Below are positions 1-8,523 of a stretch of 64,000 nt of DNA, in pieces. The notes beneath the pieces are model-generated. The model did no database searches. It was given only the letters and a program-made list of their open reading frames with translations, and was not told where the DNA came from. The first letter of the stretch is position 1. The number at the start of each line of letters is the position of its first letter. A program made the translations under genes and the position numbers. The stretch comes from Lactobacillus intestinalis (GTDB lineage Bacteria > Bacillota > Bacilli > Lactobacillales > Lactobacillaceae): the NCBI RefSeq assembly GCF_024397795.1, contig NZ_CP072983.1:1550001-1614000 (forward strand), in the 5' to 3' direction.

Positions 1-51
1 AGCTAAAGTACTAGAATGATGAACTTTTTCATTATTTACTGTTTGATCCAA
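1..51 (-). CDS. ABC exporter, second half-transporter, N-terminal fragment (partial)
   Basis: Seventeen codons read from a TTG at 49-51 to the window edge, beginning LDQTVNNEKVHHSSTLA. A GGGTGA ribosome site lies just upstream, and the start is 11 nt after the stop of the half-transporter at 63. Heterodimeric ABC exporters are normally encoded as two adjacent genes, and the upstream subunit carries a degenerate ATPase site. I therefore infer that this is the partner with the competent site. Nothing in the 17 residues proves it. Confidence 0.5.
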   Translation of the reverse strand, partial: MDQTVNNEKVHHSSTLA

Positions 52-62
52 AATTAATCACC

Positions 63-1787
63 CTACTTTCCATTTTCTTCTTGGAACTTAGCAATTGAAC
101 TATAGAGAGCGTTACGTTTCATAAGTTCATCGTTTGTTCCGATATCTTCAATTTTTCCATGATTCATTACAATAATGCGATCTGCATCCTTAATGGAAAC
201 GATACGCTGAGAAATAATTATCTTAGTGGTTTCTGGCATATCTTTAGCCAAAGAATGACGAATTTCTCGCTCAGTACTGGTATCAACAGCTGAAGTTGAA
301 TCATCCAAAATCAAAATCTTTGGATTCTTCAAAAGCGCACGAGCAATTGTCAACCGTTGCTTTTGACCACCTGAAACGTTATTACCACCTTGTTCAATCA
401 TCGTATCGTAGCCATCTGGCATTTCACGAATAAAACCATCTGCATGGGCAATCTTAGCTGCTGCAACGATTTGTTCATCAGTTGCATTTTCATTACCCCA
501 CTTCAAGTTGTCTTTAATGGTACCGGAGAATAAGATGTTCTTTTGCAATACCATCGCTACGTTATCACGTAAACTCTTTAAATCATATGACTTAACATTG
601 TGTCCAGCCACCCGGACTGCACCCGCCGTTACATCGTACAAACGTGGAATCATGGAAACGAGAGTAGATTTAGAAGACCCAGTTTCTCCAATGATACCAA
701 TTGTTTCTCCGGGTTTAATATGTAAATCGATATCATCTAAGGCTAAATGCTTATCGGATGGATCATATTTAAAGCTAACATGATCAAACACCACTTCTCC
801 ATTAGTAATGGTCTTAAGCGGTTTTCTTGGATTTTCAATGGCTGGTTTTTCAGTAATTACGTCAGCAATACGACGACCACTCGCGCCAGAAATAATCAAT
901 TGAGTCGCAATCATAGCCAAAATGTTCAAACTGAACAAAACAGAGTTGGAATAAGAGAACATTGAAATTAATTGCCCAGTTTGCAAAGTTCCACCAACAA
1001 TTTCTTTAGCACCAAACCAGCAAATTGCTAAAGTTGCAATATTAAGTACGGCCATTACAACTAGTGCGTTTAATGAAATAATCTTTTGTGCAGTAGAGAA
1101 TAGCTTATAAATGAAACCTGAGGACTTTTCAAATTTCTTAATTTGTGGTTGTTCTTGGACATAAGTCTTAACTTCGCGAATCCCACGTACATTTTCACGC
1201 ACTACTTGGTTCATACGGTCATATCCCTTAAAGCTCTTTGGGAAATACGGATAAGCTGATTTAATAATCAAAGCCAAAATGATGACAAAAATCGGTGCAA
1301 TTACCAAGAAAATTAATGATAATCTTGGGCTGATAATTATTGACATAATTACTGACACAATTAACATCATTGGTGCTCTAACCGCAATTCGGATCAAAAT
1401 CTGATAAGCGGTTTGAACATTAGTTACGTCAGTAGTTAAACGAGTTACCAAACTTGAACTTGAAAACTTATCAATATTTTCAAAAGAATAATCTTGCATA
1501 TGATAAAACATATCTTTACGCAAGTTAGCCGCAAAACCAGCTGCTGCGTGAGCTGAAACATAGCTGGCGCTCGCACCCAGAATTAACGAAACAATTGTAA
1601 TTATGAACAAGATTAAGCCCCATTTATTAATGTAAGCCATATCTCCTTTCATAATCCCTTTATCAATTAAAATACCAACCAAATACGGAATCAGCATTTC
1701 AATTATTACTTCGCCAATAACAAAAAGTGGTGACAGAAGTGATAATTTTTTATACTGCCGTATTGATTTACTTAGTGTTTTTATCAA
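63..1787 (-). CDS. Heterodimeric ABC exporter subunit with degenerate ATPase site
   Basis: A 574-residue half-transporter: about six membrane helices (residues 15-300), then a nucleotide-binding domain. Walker A reads GETGSSKSTL, with Ser where the Gly before Lys is usual. The signature is VSGGQ. Walker B is ILILDDSTSAVD, so Asp replaces the catalytic Glu, and the switch position reads ISQR with Gln for the usual His. These substitutions mark the non-hydrolytic site of TM287/288-type heterodimeric exporters. The start is a TTG with an AAGGGGGC ribosome site. The partner follows 11 nt downstream and leaves the window. Multidrug or lipid export is likely; the substrate cannot be read. Confidence 0.9.
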   Translation of the reverse strand: MIKTLSKSIRQYKKLSLLSPLFVIGEVIIEMLIPYLVGILIDKGIMKGDMAYINKWGLILFIITIVSLILGASASYVSAHAAAGFAANLRKDMFYHMQDYSFENIDKFSSSSLVTRLTTDVTNVQTAYQILIRIAVRAPMMLIVSVIMSIIISPRLSLIFLVIAPIFVIILALIIKSAYPYFPKSFKGYDRMNQVVRENVRGIREVKTYVQEQPQIKKFEKSSGFIYKLFSTAQKIISLNALVVMAVLNIATLAICWFGAKEIVGGTLQTGQLISMFSYSNSVLFSLNILAMIATQLIISGASGRRIADVITEKPAIENPRKPLKTITNGEVVFDHVSFKYDPSDKHLALDDIDLHIKPGETIGIIGETGSSKSTLVSMIPRLYDVTAGAVRVAGHNVKSYDLKSLRDNVAMVLQKNILFSGTIKDNLKWGNENATDEQIVAAAKIAHADGFIREMPDGYDTMIEQGGNNVSGGQKQRLTIARALLKNPKILILDDSTSAVDTSTEREIRHSLAKDMPETTKIIISQRIVSIKDADRIIVMNHGKIEDIGTNDELMKRNALYSSIAKFQEENGK

Positions 1788-1820
1788 TTAAAAGCCCCCT
1801 TCTTTATGCACACAAATATT

Positions 1821-1860
1821 AAAAAGGATAAATAGGCAAATAACACCTACTTATCCCTTT
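1821..1860 (-). terminator. Terminator of the rsmG-parAB-ychF operon
   Basis: Stem AAGGGATAA-TAGG paired with CCTATTTATCCTT and followed by a T run on the minus strand, directly after the DUF1129 gene. Confidence 0.75.
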
Positions 1861-1903
1861 ACATCACTATTTAGATTATACCAATTCCATTAATTAAGCA
1901 ACT

Positions 1904-2689
1904 TTATTTCTGTCTTGGTGCAGGAGCAAAAGTTGAGCCTGTAATATCATAATGGCGTCTAAAGAGCCAGCGTATACCATAAGCAATGGCCGCAATAATG
2001 ATATCTACGACTCCTGGTAGAGTTGGGTTAATTACTCGAATACCCGGAAGAGTAATTATCCATAACCAAATAAACAAAGCAATCAACAATCCTAGCATCC
2101 CTAAAATTGCTTTCCCCCAGGATACTCGGGTCTTGCCTTGGCCTTTACCAGGAACAACCCAATCATTGTACTTAGCCATATAGATCCCCATTAATACCCC
2201 AACACTAACTAAAGTTAGGATTCCAGTTTGAGGGTTGTCTTTTTGACCACTGCTTTGAAACATTTCAAGTACACCAAATGCCCCAACAAAGAATACTAAG
2301 TAAAGAAGGGCACTATCAATTGCTCTTTGCCAAAATGGGTGAACTACAGGCTTTTTGTTCTTAGGACTAAGCATATCCATGGCTTTAATCTTAGGGGATG
2401 CCATGTAAAGTCCATTAGCTGGTTGACCATGACGTTGAGCAACGATGATTTCGGGCAAAAGTTCATTTACCTTACTTTCTGCTTCTTCCAAGGTCATTTT
2501 ACCCTGAGCTTGAAGTTCTTTTTGAAGACGAAAAACATAGTCAGAATTCTTATTACTGAGAAGTTTTCTTAATTCAGCAGGTGACTTAGTTTTTAATTCG
2601 TCATCCTTATTTTGACTCTCAGTTTGATTTTTAAGTTTTTCTTGTTTAGATTGATTAATTTTTGCAGTATTATTCTTCTCTTCTGCCAT
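1904..2689 (-). CDS. DUF1129-type membrane protein
   Basis: A 261-residue protein with a charged, Gln/Lys-rich N-terminal half of about 110 residues, then four predicted membrane helices (roughly 128-146, 158-176, 194-217, 226-244). Layout and position match the DUF1129 family found next to ychF/parB in lactobacilli. Function unknown. It is the last gene of the minus-strand operon, starting 8 nt after the ychF stop and followed by a terminator, so it is co-transcribed with chromosome-segregation genes. Confidence 0.75.
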   Translation of the reverse strand: MAEEKNNTAKINQSKQEKLKNQTESQNKDDELKTKSPAELRKLLSNKNSDYVFRLQKELQAQGKMTLEEAESKVNELLPEIIVAQRHGQPANGLYMASPKIKAMDMLSPKNKKPVVHPFWQRAIDSALLYLVFFVGAFGVLEMFQSSGQKDNPQTGILTLVSVGVLMGIYMAKYNDWVVPGKGQGKTRVSWGKAILGMLGLLIALFIWLWIITLPGIRVINPTLPGVVDIIIAAIAYGIRWLFRRHYDITGSTFAPAPRQK

Positions 2690-2697
2690 TTTTCCCC

Positions 2698-3798
2698 CTA
2701 GACATTAAATCTAAATTCAATAATGTCACCGTCTTCAACAACATAATCTTTACCTTCAAGACGAAGTCGACCAGCTTCCTTAACCTTTTGCATAGTTTCA
2801 AGTTTGTTCAAATCGTCAAATGATACAACTTCGGCACGAATAAATCCACGTTCAAAGTCGGAGTGAATAACTCCAGCAACTTGTGGTGCCTTCATCCCTT
2901 CGTGGAAAGTCCAAGCACGAGTTTCTGGACCACCAGCAGTAAAGAATGTACGAAGACCCAAAATATGGTAGGCAGCCTTAATCAAACGATCAAGTCCAGA
3001 TTCTTCCACGCCTTCCATTTCAAGAAATTCTTTTCTTTCATCTTCATCCATAGCAGCAATTTCTTCTTCAGTGGCTGCACTAATTCCTAAAGCTTCTGCA
3101 TTTTCACTTTCCGCATGCTTCTTAACGATTTGGTAGTACTTATCGCTTTCTGGATCTGCCATTGAACTTTCTGCAATGTTAGCTACATAAATAACTGGCT
3201 TAGAAGTTAAAAGGAAAAGACCCTTAACAATCTTTTGCTCATCCTTGTTAAAGTCAAGTGAACGAGCAGCATTTCCTTCTTCTAAAACTGGCTTAAGCTT
3301 TTCAAGTACAGCCATTTCAGCCTTAGCTTCCTTATCACCTTGTTGAGCAACTTTCTTAACTTTATTGATACGACGGTTAACTGCATCAAGGTCTGCAATT
3401 GCAAGTTCCAAATTAATAGTATTGATATCTTCTTCTGGATCAACCTTACCAGTAACTGAAGTAATGTTGTCATCATCAAAAGCACGTACTACGTGAACAA
3501 TCGCATCGGTTTGACGAATATTTTCAAGGAACTTGTTACCAAGACCTTCACCCTTGGAAGCACCCTTAACAAGTCCAGCAATATCCGTAAATTCAAAAGT
3601 AGTATGAACAATCTTCTTAGCAGGAATTAATTCTTGAATTCGAGCAAGACGCTTATCTGGTACTTCCACCATTCCTACGTTTGGTTCAATGGTTGCGAAT
3701 GGGTAATTAGCCATTTCCGCACCAGCCTTTGTAATCGCGTTAAATAAAGTTGACTTACCAACATTTGGTAAACCTACAATCCCAGCAGTTAGTGACAT
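2698..3798 (-). CDS. ychF: Redox-regulated ATPase YchF
   Basis: A 366-residue Obg-family P-loop protein. The Walker A motif GLPNVGKSTLF lies at residues 8-18, and the expected Gly-rich switch is around GLVKGASKGEGLGNKF. The base-recognition motif is NIAES in place of NKxD, which in this family explains the ATP preference. A coiled-coil insert (about 125-205) and a C-terminal TGS domain complete it. Length is standard. YchF binds ribosomes and takes part in translation and stress control. It sits between the DUF951 and DUF1129 genes in the operon. Confidence 0.97.
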   Translation of the reverse strand: MSLTAGIVGLPNVGKSTLFNAITKAGAEMANYPFATIEPNVGMVEVPDKRLARIQELIPAKKIVHTTFEFTDIAGLVKGASKGEGLGNKFLENIRQTDAIVHVVRAFDDDNITSVTGKVDPEEDINTINLELAIADLDAVNRRINKVKKVAQQGDKEAKAEMAVLEKLKPVLEEGNAARSLDFNKDEQKIVKGLFLLTSKPVIYVANIAESSMADPESDKYYQIVKKHAESENAEALGISAATEEEIAAMDEDERKEFLEMEGVEESGLDRLIKAAYHILGLRTFFTAGGPETRAWTFHEGMKAPQVAGVIHSDFERGFIRAEVVSFDDLNKLETMQKVKEAGRLRLEGKDYVVEDGDIIEFRFNV

Positions 3799-3835
3799 TT
3801 TTATCCTCTTTTTCTTTTATATATTTGTTACCTTT

Positions 3836-4102
3836 TTATTTTAGTAAATTTGGGCGTGCAATGCGATCCTTTGGCAAATAATATTCCTTTTTTGCATTGA
3901 CTGGATCATTAGCCTTCGTTAAAACCTTCTTGAGCTTTTTAGTAAATTCAGCTCTTGGCATCATAATTGTACGACCACATCCCATACATCTTAAACGAAT
4001 ATCAGCACCCATGCGCACAATCTCCCAATCATTGGTCTGACAAGCATGAGGCTTCTTCATTTGTACAGTATCGCCCAAATCATATGAATCATTTTTAATC
4101 AT
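3836..4102 (-). CDS. DUF951 domain protein
   Basis: A small basic protein with a CxxC-like pair (RCMGCGRTI) and the phrase LGDTVQMKKPHAC typical of DUF951. I start it at the ATG at 4102, because AGGGG lies 8 nt upstream. The TTG three codons earlier has no ribosome site. The ATG overlaps the parB stop (ATGATTAA), so translation is probably coupled to parB. At 88 residues it is somewhat longer than many members. The family is regularly found next to parB and ychF in Firmicutes; function unknown, nucleic-acid binding plausible. Confidence 0.85.
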   Translation of the reverse strand: MIKNDSYDLGDTVQMKKPHACQTNDWEIVRMGADIRLRCMGCGRTIMMPRAEFTKKLKKVLTKANDPVNAKKEYYLPKDRIARPNLLK

Positions 4103-4979
4103 CGAGATCAACCCCTAAAATGTTAAGGATTCGGTTCAATTCTTCAGTTGAAGCAAAATCAATTGAAAGGTGTCCCTTACCCTTTTTATTTTCAGAAATA
4201 TTGACAGTTGAACCAAATTTATTAGCCAATTGACTTTCGCTAGCTCTAATAAAAGCAGATTTTTTAGCTGGCTTTTTTTGTGCCTTTTTAGCATTTAACT
4301 TAGCCACTAAGGCCTCCACTTTTCTAACTGGCATTTCTTCGCGTACAACGCGTTTTGCCACATCATCGATACGGCTCTTATCTTTTAAACCAAGTAAAGT
4401 TCTAGCTTGTCCCATGGAAAGATCTCCGTGTTGAAGCAAACGTTTAGTCTTACTTGGAAGCGTCAATAAACGTAAGTAATTAGCAATATAAGGACGAGAC
4501 TTGCCCATTCTCTTAGAAACTTCTTCTTGAGTTAAGCCAAGATTCTTTTGAAGCATATCATAAGCTTGAGCTTCTTCTAATGGAGTTAAGTCTTCTCTTT
4601 GTAAGTTTTCTAAGACAGCAACTTCCATCATTTCGCTTTCATCAAACTTGCGAATGATAGCAGGGATAGTTTCCTTTTTAGCAAGCTTAGATGCTCTAAA
4701 GCGTCGCTCACCAGCAATAATTTCATAGCCATTGACAGATTTGCGGACGATAATGGGTTGAAAGACACCATTTTCTTTGATGGAATCTGACAATTCTTTT
4801 AAGCTCTTATCATCAAAAGTCTTTCTGGGTTGATATGGATTGGGGCGAATTTCACTTAAATTGAGTTCTTGAATTTCCTCAGCTTGTTCAACTTGGGGTT
4901 CATCTTCAAACAAAGCTTCAATTCCGCGACCTAAGCCACCCTTTTTTCTTGGTTCGTTATTTCTTGAGTCTCTTACCAT
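4095..4979 (-). CDS. parB: Chromosome-partitioning protein ParB (Spo0J)
   Basis: A 294-residue ParB. The N-terminal ParA-stimulating segment GGLGRGIEALF (about 14-24) is followed by the CTPase/ParB domain with GERRFRASKLA, then the helix-turn-helix around LTQEEVSKRMGKSRPYIANYLRLL, and a C-terminal dimer domain. In this family the protein loads at parS sites and slides as a CTP-dependent clamp to recruit SMC. Its start overlaps the parA stop by 23 nt. Confidence 0.96.
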   Translation of the reverse strand: MVRDSRNNEPRKKGGLGRGIEALFEDEPQVEQAEEIQELNLSEIRPNPYQPRKTFDDKSLKELSDSIKENGVFQPIIVRKSVNGYEIIAGERRFRASKLAKKETIPAIIRKFDESEMMEVAVLENLQREDLTPLEEAQAYDMLQKNLGLTQEEVSKRMGKSRPYIANYLRLLTLPSKTKRLLQHGDLSMGQARTLLGLKDKSRIDDVAKRVVREEMPVRKVEALVAKLNAKKAQKKPAKKSAFIRASESQLANKFGSTVNISENKKGKGHLSIDFASTEELNRILNILGVDLDD

Positions 4980-5736
4980 GAGCTTTTAAAACCTCTTTTG
5001 CTAAATCATCATAAACCTTGGCACCACGTGAACGAGGAGCATATTCAGTAATTGGCTGTCCATAACTTGGAGCTTCGGCCAATTTAGTAATTCTAGGAAT
5101 AATTGTCTTATAGACCTTTTTATTAAAGTAAGATTGAACTTCTTTAACCACCTCAGCTCCCAGATTAGTTCGAGCGTCAAGCATTGTGAGCAATACTCCT
5201 TCAACTCCTAAATCCTTATTGAAGTGCTTTTGCACCAATCTAATCGTATTTAAAAGTTGACTCAATCCTTCCATGGCATAATATTCACTTTGAACAGGAA
5301 TCAAAATTGAATCAGATGCAGTAAAAGCATTAATTGAAAGCTGTCCCAAAGACGGCGGACAATCCACAAAAATAAAATCATAGTCATCGTTCACTGTATC
5401 TAGCGCTGATTTTAGTCTAGTTTCACGTGCCATCATGCTAATCAATTCAGTTTCAGCTCCAGACAAGTTAATCGTTGCTGGAACAATATCCAACTTTTTA
5501 GTTGAAGTATGGTGAATAGTTTCTTTTAGAGGGACTTCATCAATTAAAACATTGTAAATGTCCTGGTCAATCTCTGATTTTTCGATTCCTAAACCAGAAG
5601 TAGCGTTTCCTTGAGGGTCAATATCAACAATTAAAACGCGGTAACCACGGTCGGCAATTGAAGCTGCTAAATTAATGGTAGTGGTAGTTTTACCAACACC
5701 ACCTTTTTGGTTAGCAACTGAAATTACATTTACCAT
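4957..5736 (-). CDS. parA: Chromosome-partitioning ATPase ParA (Soj)
   Basis: A 259-residue deviant Walker A ATPase: NQKGGVGKTTTTINLA at residues 9-24, DIDPQGNATSGLG in the switch region, and a VDCPPSLG Walker B. No N-terminal DNA-binding extension is present, so this is the short chromosomal Soj type and not a plasmid ParA. It is made with ParB from overlapping genes and lies 14 nt downstream of noc. Confidence 0.96.
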   Translation of the reverse strand: MVNVISVANQKGGVGKTTTTINLAASIADRGYRVLIVDIDPQGNATSGLGIEKSEIDQDIYNVLIDEVPLKETIHHTSTKKLDIVPATINLSGAETELISMMARETRLKSALDTVNDDYDFIFVDCPPSLGQLSINAFTASDSILIPVQSEYYAMEGLSQLLNTIRLVQKHFNKDLGVEGVLLTMLDARTNLGAEVVKEVQSYFNKKVYKTIIPRITKLAEAPSYGQPITEYAPRSRGAKVYDDLAKEVLKAHGKRLKK

Positions 5737-5750
5737 CTATGCTTCCCCTC

Positions 5751-6596
5751 CTATTTTCTTTTCATTTCAATTGTAATGCGGTAATCATCTGGATTATTAT
5801 TTTCCTTTACCTTAACTTCAATTCCAGATTCTTCAGCAAGTTTAACAGCGCGTTTAATAGTGTTAATTTGAACTTTTAAGTCCTTAGGCATTTTATTAAC
5901 TACACGCTTCTTTGACTCTGATTTTCCTTGCTTTTTAGCTTTCTTAGTCTTTGGGTTAAAGTATCCGTCTACATCTTTAACAATAGCTTCAGTTTCTTTA
6001 ACATTTAATCCCTTAGCCAAAACTTCATTAAGAACTTTTTCTTGCGTCTTTTCATCAAGACCAACCAAGGCACGACCATGACGAGCTGAAATATTGCCAT
6101 CGATTAAAGATGCTTGAACCTTTGGAGTAAGTTTAAGCAAACGCAACTTATTAGCAACGTAAGATTGAGACTTACCCATTTCCTTAGCTAAAGCAGTTTG
6201 AGTTAAATCATTGAGTTTCATCAAATTCTTGTATGCTTGAGCTTCATCAATTGGGTTCAAGTTTTCTCTTTGTAAGTTTTCAATTACAGCAAGAGAAGCA
6301 GCTTGATCGTCATCCATTTCTTTAACAATAGCTGGAATAGTTTCCCAACCTAAACTTTGAGCAGCACGGTAACGACGTTCACCAGCAATAATTTCATAAC
6401 CATTATCAGATTCTCTAACCACAATTGGTTGAAGCAAACCTTCTTTATCCAAGGTTTGAGCTAACTCACTGATTGATTCCTCGGAGAATTGATGTCTTGG
6501 TTGATATTGATTTGGTTCAATTTTATCTAAAGCTAAATCCTGAATTTGTTTATTTTTTGGGACTTCATCACGATGTCCAAAAGAAAAGAATGCCAT
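5751..6596 (-). CDS. noc: Nucleoid occlusion protein Noc (ParB-like)
   Basis: A 281-residue ParB paralogue with GERRYRAAQSLG in the CTPase domain and a helix-turn-helix around LTQTALAKEMGKSQSYVANKLRLL. The ATG at 6596 is chosen because GGAGGAG lies 7 nt upstream. The resulting N terminus, MAFFSFGH, is short, hydrophobic and possibly amphipathic, like the membrane-targeting peptide of Noc. Position directly after rsmG, with a separate parA-parB pair downstream, supports Noc over a second ParB. Expected role: DNA-membrane complexes that keep the division septum off the nucleoid. Confidence 0.88.
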   Translation of the reverse strand: MAFFSFGHRDEVPKNKQIQDLALDKIEPNQYQPRHQFSEESISELAQTLDKEGLLQPIVVRESDNGYEIIAGERRYRAAQSLGWETIPAIVKEMDDDQAASLAVIENLQRENLNPIDEAQAYKNLMKLNDLTQTALAKEMGKSQSYVANKLRLLKLTPKVQASLIDGNISARHGRALVGLDEKTQEKVLNEVLAKGLNVKETEAIVKDVDGYFNPKTKKAKKQGKSESKKRVVNKMPKDLKVQINTIKRAVKLAEESGIEVKVKENNNPDDYRITIEMKRK

Positions 6597-6619
6597 AATA
6601 ATCTCCTCCAATACTATTT

Positions 6620-7342
6620 TTACTTAATTGGTTTCTTTCTTGGTGTACCAGCTTGACGTGGATATTTTTTAGGGGTATTTTTAATTTTTTGAATCAAAAC
6701 TAAGGTCCGTTCTTCGTCGCTATTTGGCAAAGTAAGCTCCTTATCTTTGATCAATTTCCCACCAAGTACACTTAGAGCTTTTTGACCTGTTTTGAGTTCA
6801 TCTTCAGCCTTCGGACCCTTCAAAGCAATAAAATATCCGTCTTTTTTAACAAGAGGTAAGCAATATTCACTTAAAACTGTCATATTGGCCACAGCACGAG
6901 CTGTTACTAGATCAAACTTTTCACGATACTTACTGTTTTGACCTACATCTTCAGCACGACCATGGACTAATTCCACATCACTTAGGCCTAGCTTTTCAAC
7001 TAATCCTTTCAAAAAAGTCAATCTCTTAGCTAAGGAATCTACAATAGTGATCTTCAAACTTGGCATAATAATCTTAATAGGAATTGATGGAAAGCCTGCG
7101 CCGGCTCCCACATCACAAAGAGTCATGTTCTCTTTAAATACATCCCCAAATTCAAATAAAGACGTAATGCTGTCGTAAAAGTGCTTTAAATAAACATCTT
7201 TTTCTTCAGTAATGCGCGTAAGGTTAACATGCTTATTAGTTTCAATTAAATCCTCAAAATATAATTGAAACTGCTTTTTTTGTTTTTCAGTTAAATCAAT
7301 GTTATGTTTTGACAATTCTTCAATAAATTTATCAGGATTCAT
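6620..7342 (-). CDS. rsmG: 16S rRNA m7G527 methyltransferase RsmG
   Basis: A 240-residue Rossmann-fold methyltransferase. The SAM-binding motif is [16 protein letters not shown] (about 75-90), and the [10 protein letters not shown] motif is typical of RsmG (GidB). It methylates N7 of G527 in 16S rRNA. It is the first gene of the minus-strand operon, with a good promoter upstream at 7425-7453. The basic tail PRKKPIK is common in the family. Confidence 0.96.
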   Translation of the reverse strand: MNPDKFIEELSKHNIDLTEKQKKQFQLYFEDLIETNKHVNLTRITEEKDVYLKHFYDSITSLFEFGDVFKENMTLCDVGAGAGFPSIPIKIIMPSLKITIVDSLAKRLTFLKGLVEKLGLSDVELVHGRAEDVGQNSKYREKFDLVTARAVANMTVLSEYCLPLVKKDGYFIALKGPKAEDELKTGQKALSVLGGKLIKDKELTLPNSDEERTLVLIQKIKNTPKKYPRQAGTPRKKPIK

Positions 7343-7368
7343 TTTTCACCCGTGAAACCGTGTTTCAC
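7343..7368. promoter_or_regulatory. Cluster of parS-like half-sites upstream of rsmG
   Basis: Three copies of the parS half-site core lie within 26 nt: TTTTCAC (7343-7349), GTGAAAC (7352-7358) and GTTTCAC (7362-7368). The first two form TTTTCAC-CC-GTGAAAC, a parS palindrome (TGTTTCACGTGAAACA) with two inserted bases. The last two form a 17-nt palindrome with a 3-nt loop. No perfect parS is present. Possible ParB or Noc autoregulatory site; inference only. Confidence 0.35.
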
Positions 7369-7424
7369 ACTTTCTAAATTTAACACTTTTTCAGCCCTCA
7401 ATGAAGGCTAGTTCATTAAGTACA

Positions 7425-7453
7425 ATTATGAATTATTTTTTATAAATCGTCAA
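7425..7453 (-). promoter_or_regulatory. Promoter of the rsmG-noc-parAB operon
   Basis: On the minus strand TTGACG (7448-7453), a 17-nt spacer and CATAAT (7425-7430). An inverted repeat (AGCCTTCA/TGAGGGCT, 7393-7409) follows in the leader. Divergent to it, TATAAT at 7476-7481 probably serves the cvpA-like gene. Confidence 0.65.
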
Positions 7454-7505
7454 AGTTTCACAACCAAAAATAAGGTATAATTTTGTGAAAAGGAAGGTTG
7501 AAAAT

Positions 7506-8042
7506 ATGATAGTTACTCTTATTGTTTTGTTGTATTTAGCCTACAGAGCATATATGGGCTATAAAACTGGCTTTACGCGCTATATTATTAATTTGATTTT
7601 TAGTGCGCTGGTATTTATGATTGCGATTTTTACCCAAAATCCATTGGGCAACTGGCTATATTCTGAAATCACAGGTCATCAAATCCAAACCAATTTAACT
7701 GTGGAAACTAATTTGATGATTTTCAGATTTATTGCCTTCTTTATTGTTTTATTTGTCGGTAGAGAAATAGTTAAAATCTTCAAATCATGGCTACCAAGTC
7801 AAAATCCTCACGCTACAAGTGTGGGAAGTATGTTAGACGGAGTTTTAGGAGCAATTGCATCCCTAATTGCTGGCTACTTCTTAGTATATGTAGTGTTATC
7901 AATGTTTAATGCAATCCAGAATCCATGGTTTTTGCAACAAACTGTGGATTCTCCTATATTGCGCTTTATCATTTACAACACTCCAGGTTTATCTAATGGT
8001 ATCTTTAACAGCGTATTCAGTATCGGAAAGACCGTCGGATAA
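7506..8042 (+). CDS. CvpA family membrane protein
   Basis: A 178-residue protein with four predicted membrane helices and the CvpA/YshB-type pattern: GYKTGFTRYIINL near the N terminus, then a Gly-rich GSMLDGVLGAIASLIAGYFL helix. I start at the ATG at 7506, preceded by GGAAGG. The family is named for an E. coli gene needed for colicin V production, but its general role is unsettled. It is divergent from rsmG and has no co-directional partner other than transposase debris. Confidence 0.8.
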   Translation: MIVTLIVLLYLAYRAYMGYKTGFTRYIINLIFSALVFMIAIFTQNPLGNWLYSEITGHQIQTNLTVETNLMIFRFIAFFIVLFVGREIVKIFKSWLPSQNPHATSVGSMLDGVLGAIASLIAGYFLVYVVLSMFNAIQNPWFLQQTVDSPILRFIIYNTPGLSNGIFNSVFSIGKTVG

Positions 8043-8053
8043 AAGACTTCCTA

Positions 8054-8243
8054 ATGTTGGATAAAGCTTTCGTTAAAGAAACAGCTCTTAATAATTGTAT
8101 CTTCCATACTGATCAAGTCTGTCAATATCGGAATCCAAAATACCAATGTGTTTTATGACCAAGAGTACAAGAAGAATAAATTAAGAGGCTTAACTCCGAA
8201 AGAATATCGGAATCAAGCCTCTTTTAAATTGGTTACTTTTTAG
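8054..8243 (+). pseudogene. Remnant of an IS3-family transposase (OrfB, 3' end)
   Basis: The first frame reads MLDKAFVKETALNNCIFHTDQ then VCQYRNPKYQ and a stop. This resembles the HSDQGxQYxxxxYQ block of the IS3-family integrase core. After a frame change, YDQEYKKNKLRGLTPKEYRNQ then a stop at 8241-8243 matches the conserved C-terminal KGLTPxEYR motif. The stretch between these blocks, which carries the catalytic Glu in intact copies, is missing. It is an internally deleted, frameshifted relic. I could not find terminal inverted repeats. Confidence 0.65.
8183..8226 (+). terminator. Hairpin terminator inside the transposase remnant
   Basis: AGAGGCTT pairs with AAGCCTCT around an inner CCGA/TCGG stem, followed by TTTTA. 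It lies inside the relic coding sequence and is the first terminator-like structure after the cvpA-like gene. Confidence 0.5.
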
Positions 8244-8523
8244 ATCTCAGTTCATACTGAAAGTCGTCATATTCTGTATTATTCAACTATTTTAGTCTTA
8301 CTAATTAAGCAACTAAATAGACAATTCACTAGAAGAAAGCAAGCTTGCACAACGATTTGATAACATGGTTAAGTGTATAATCCACTAGTTCTTTTTTAGC
8401 CTGCTCCACCTTTTCACATTGCATAAAATTACGGAATCAGATTCGAAATATTTAAAACTTTGAACTATAACTTGTACAATAAAAATTGAAATAGGATAAA
8501 GTTTTAAAGAAAGAAGAATCGTT
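8244..8523. other. Non-coding stretch after the transposase remnant
   Basis: AT-rich sequence in which I find no credible open frame and no further recognisable transposase blocks. The last part must carry the promoter of the exonuclease-like gene. A TACAAT sits near 8475 but lacks a convincing -35 box. Confidence 0.5.

Noticed and set aside
5415..5435. GTTTCACGTG inside parA as a possible parS
   Set aside because: The second half diverges after the core (GCCATC in place of GAAACA), leaving only about 11 of 16 matches, too few to call.
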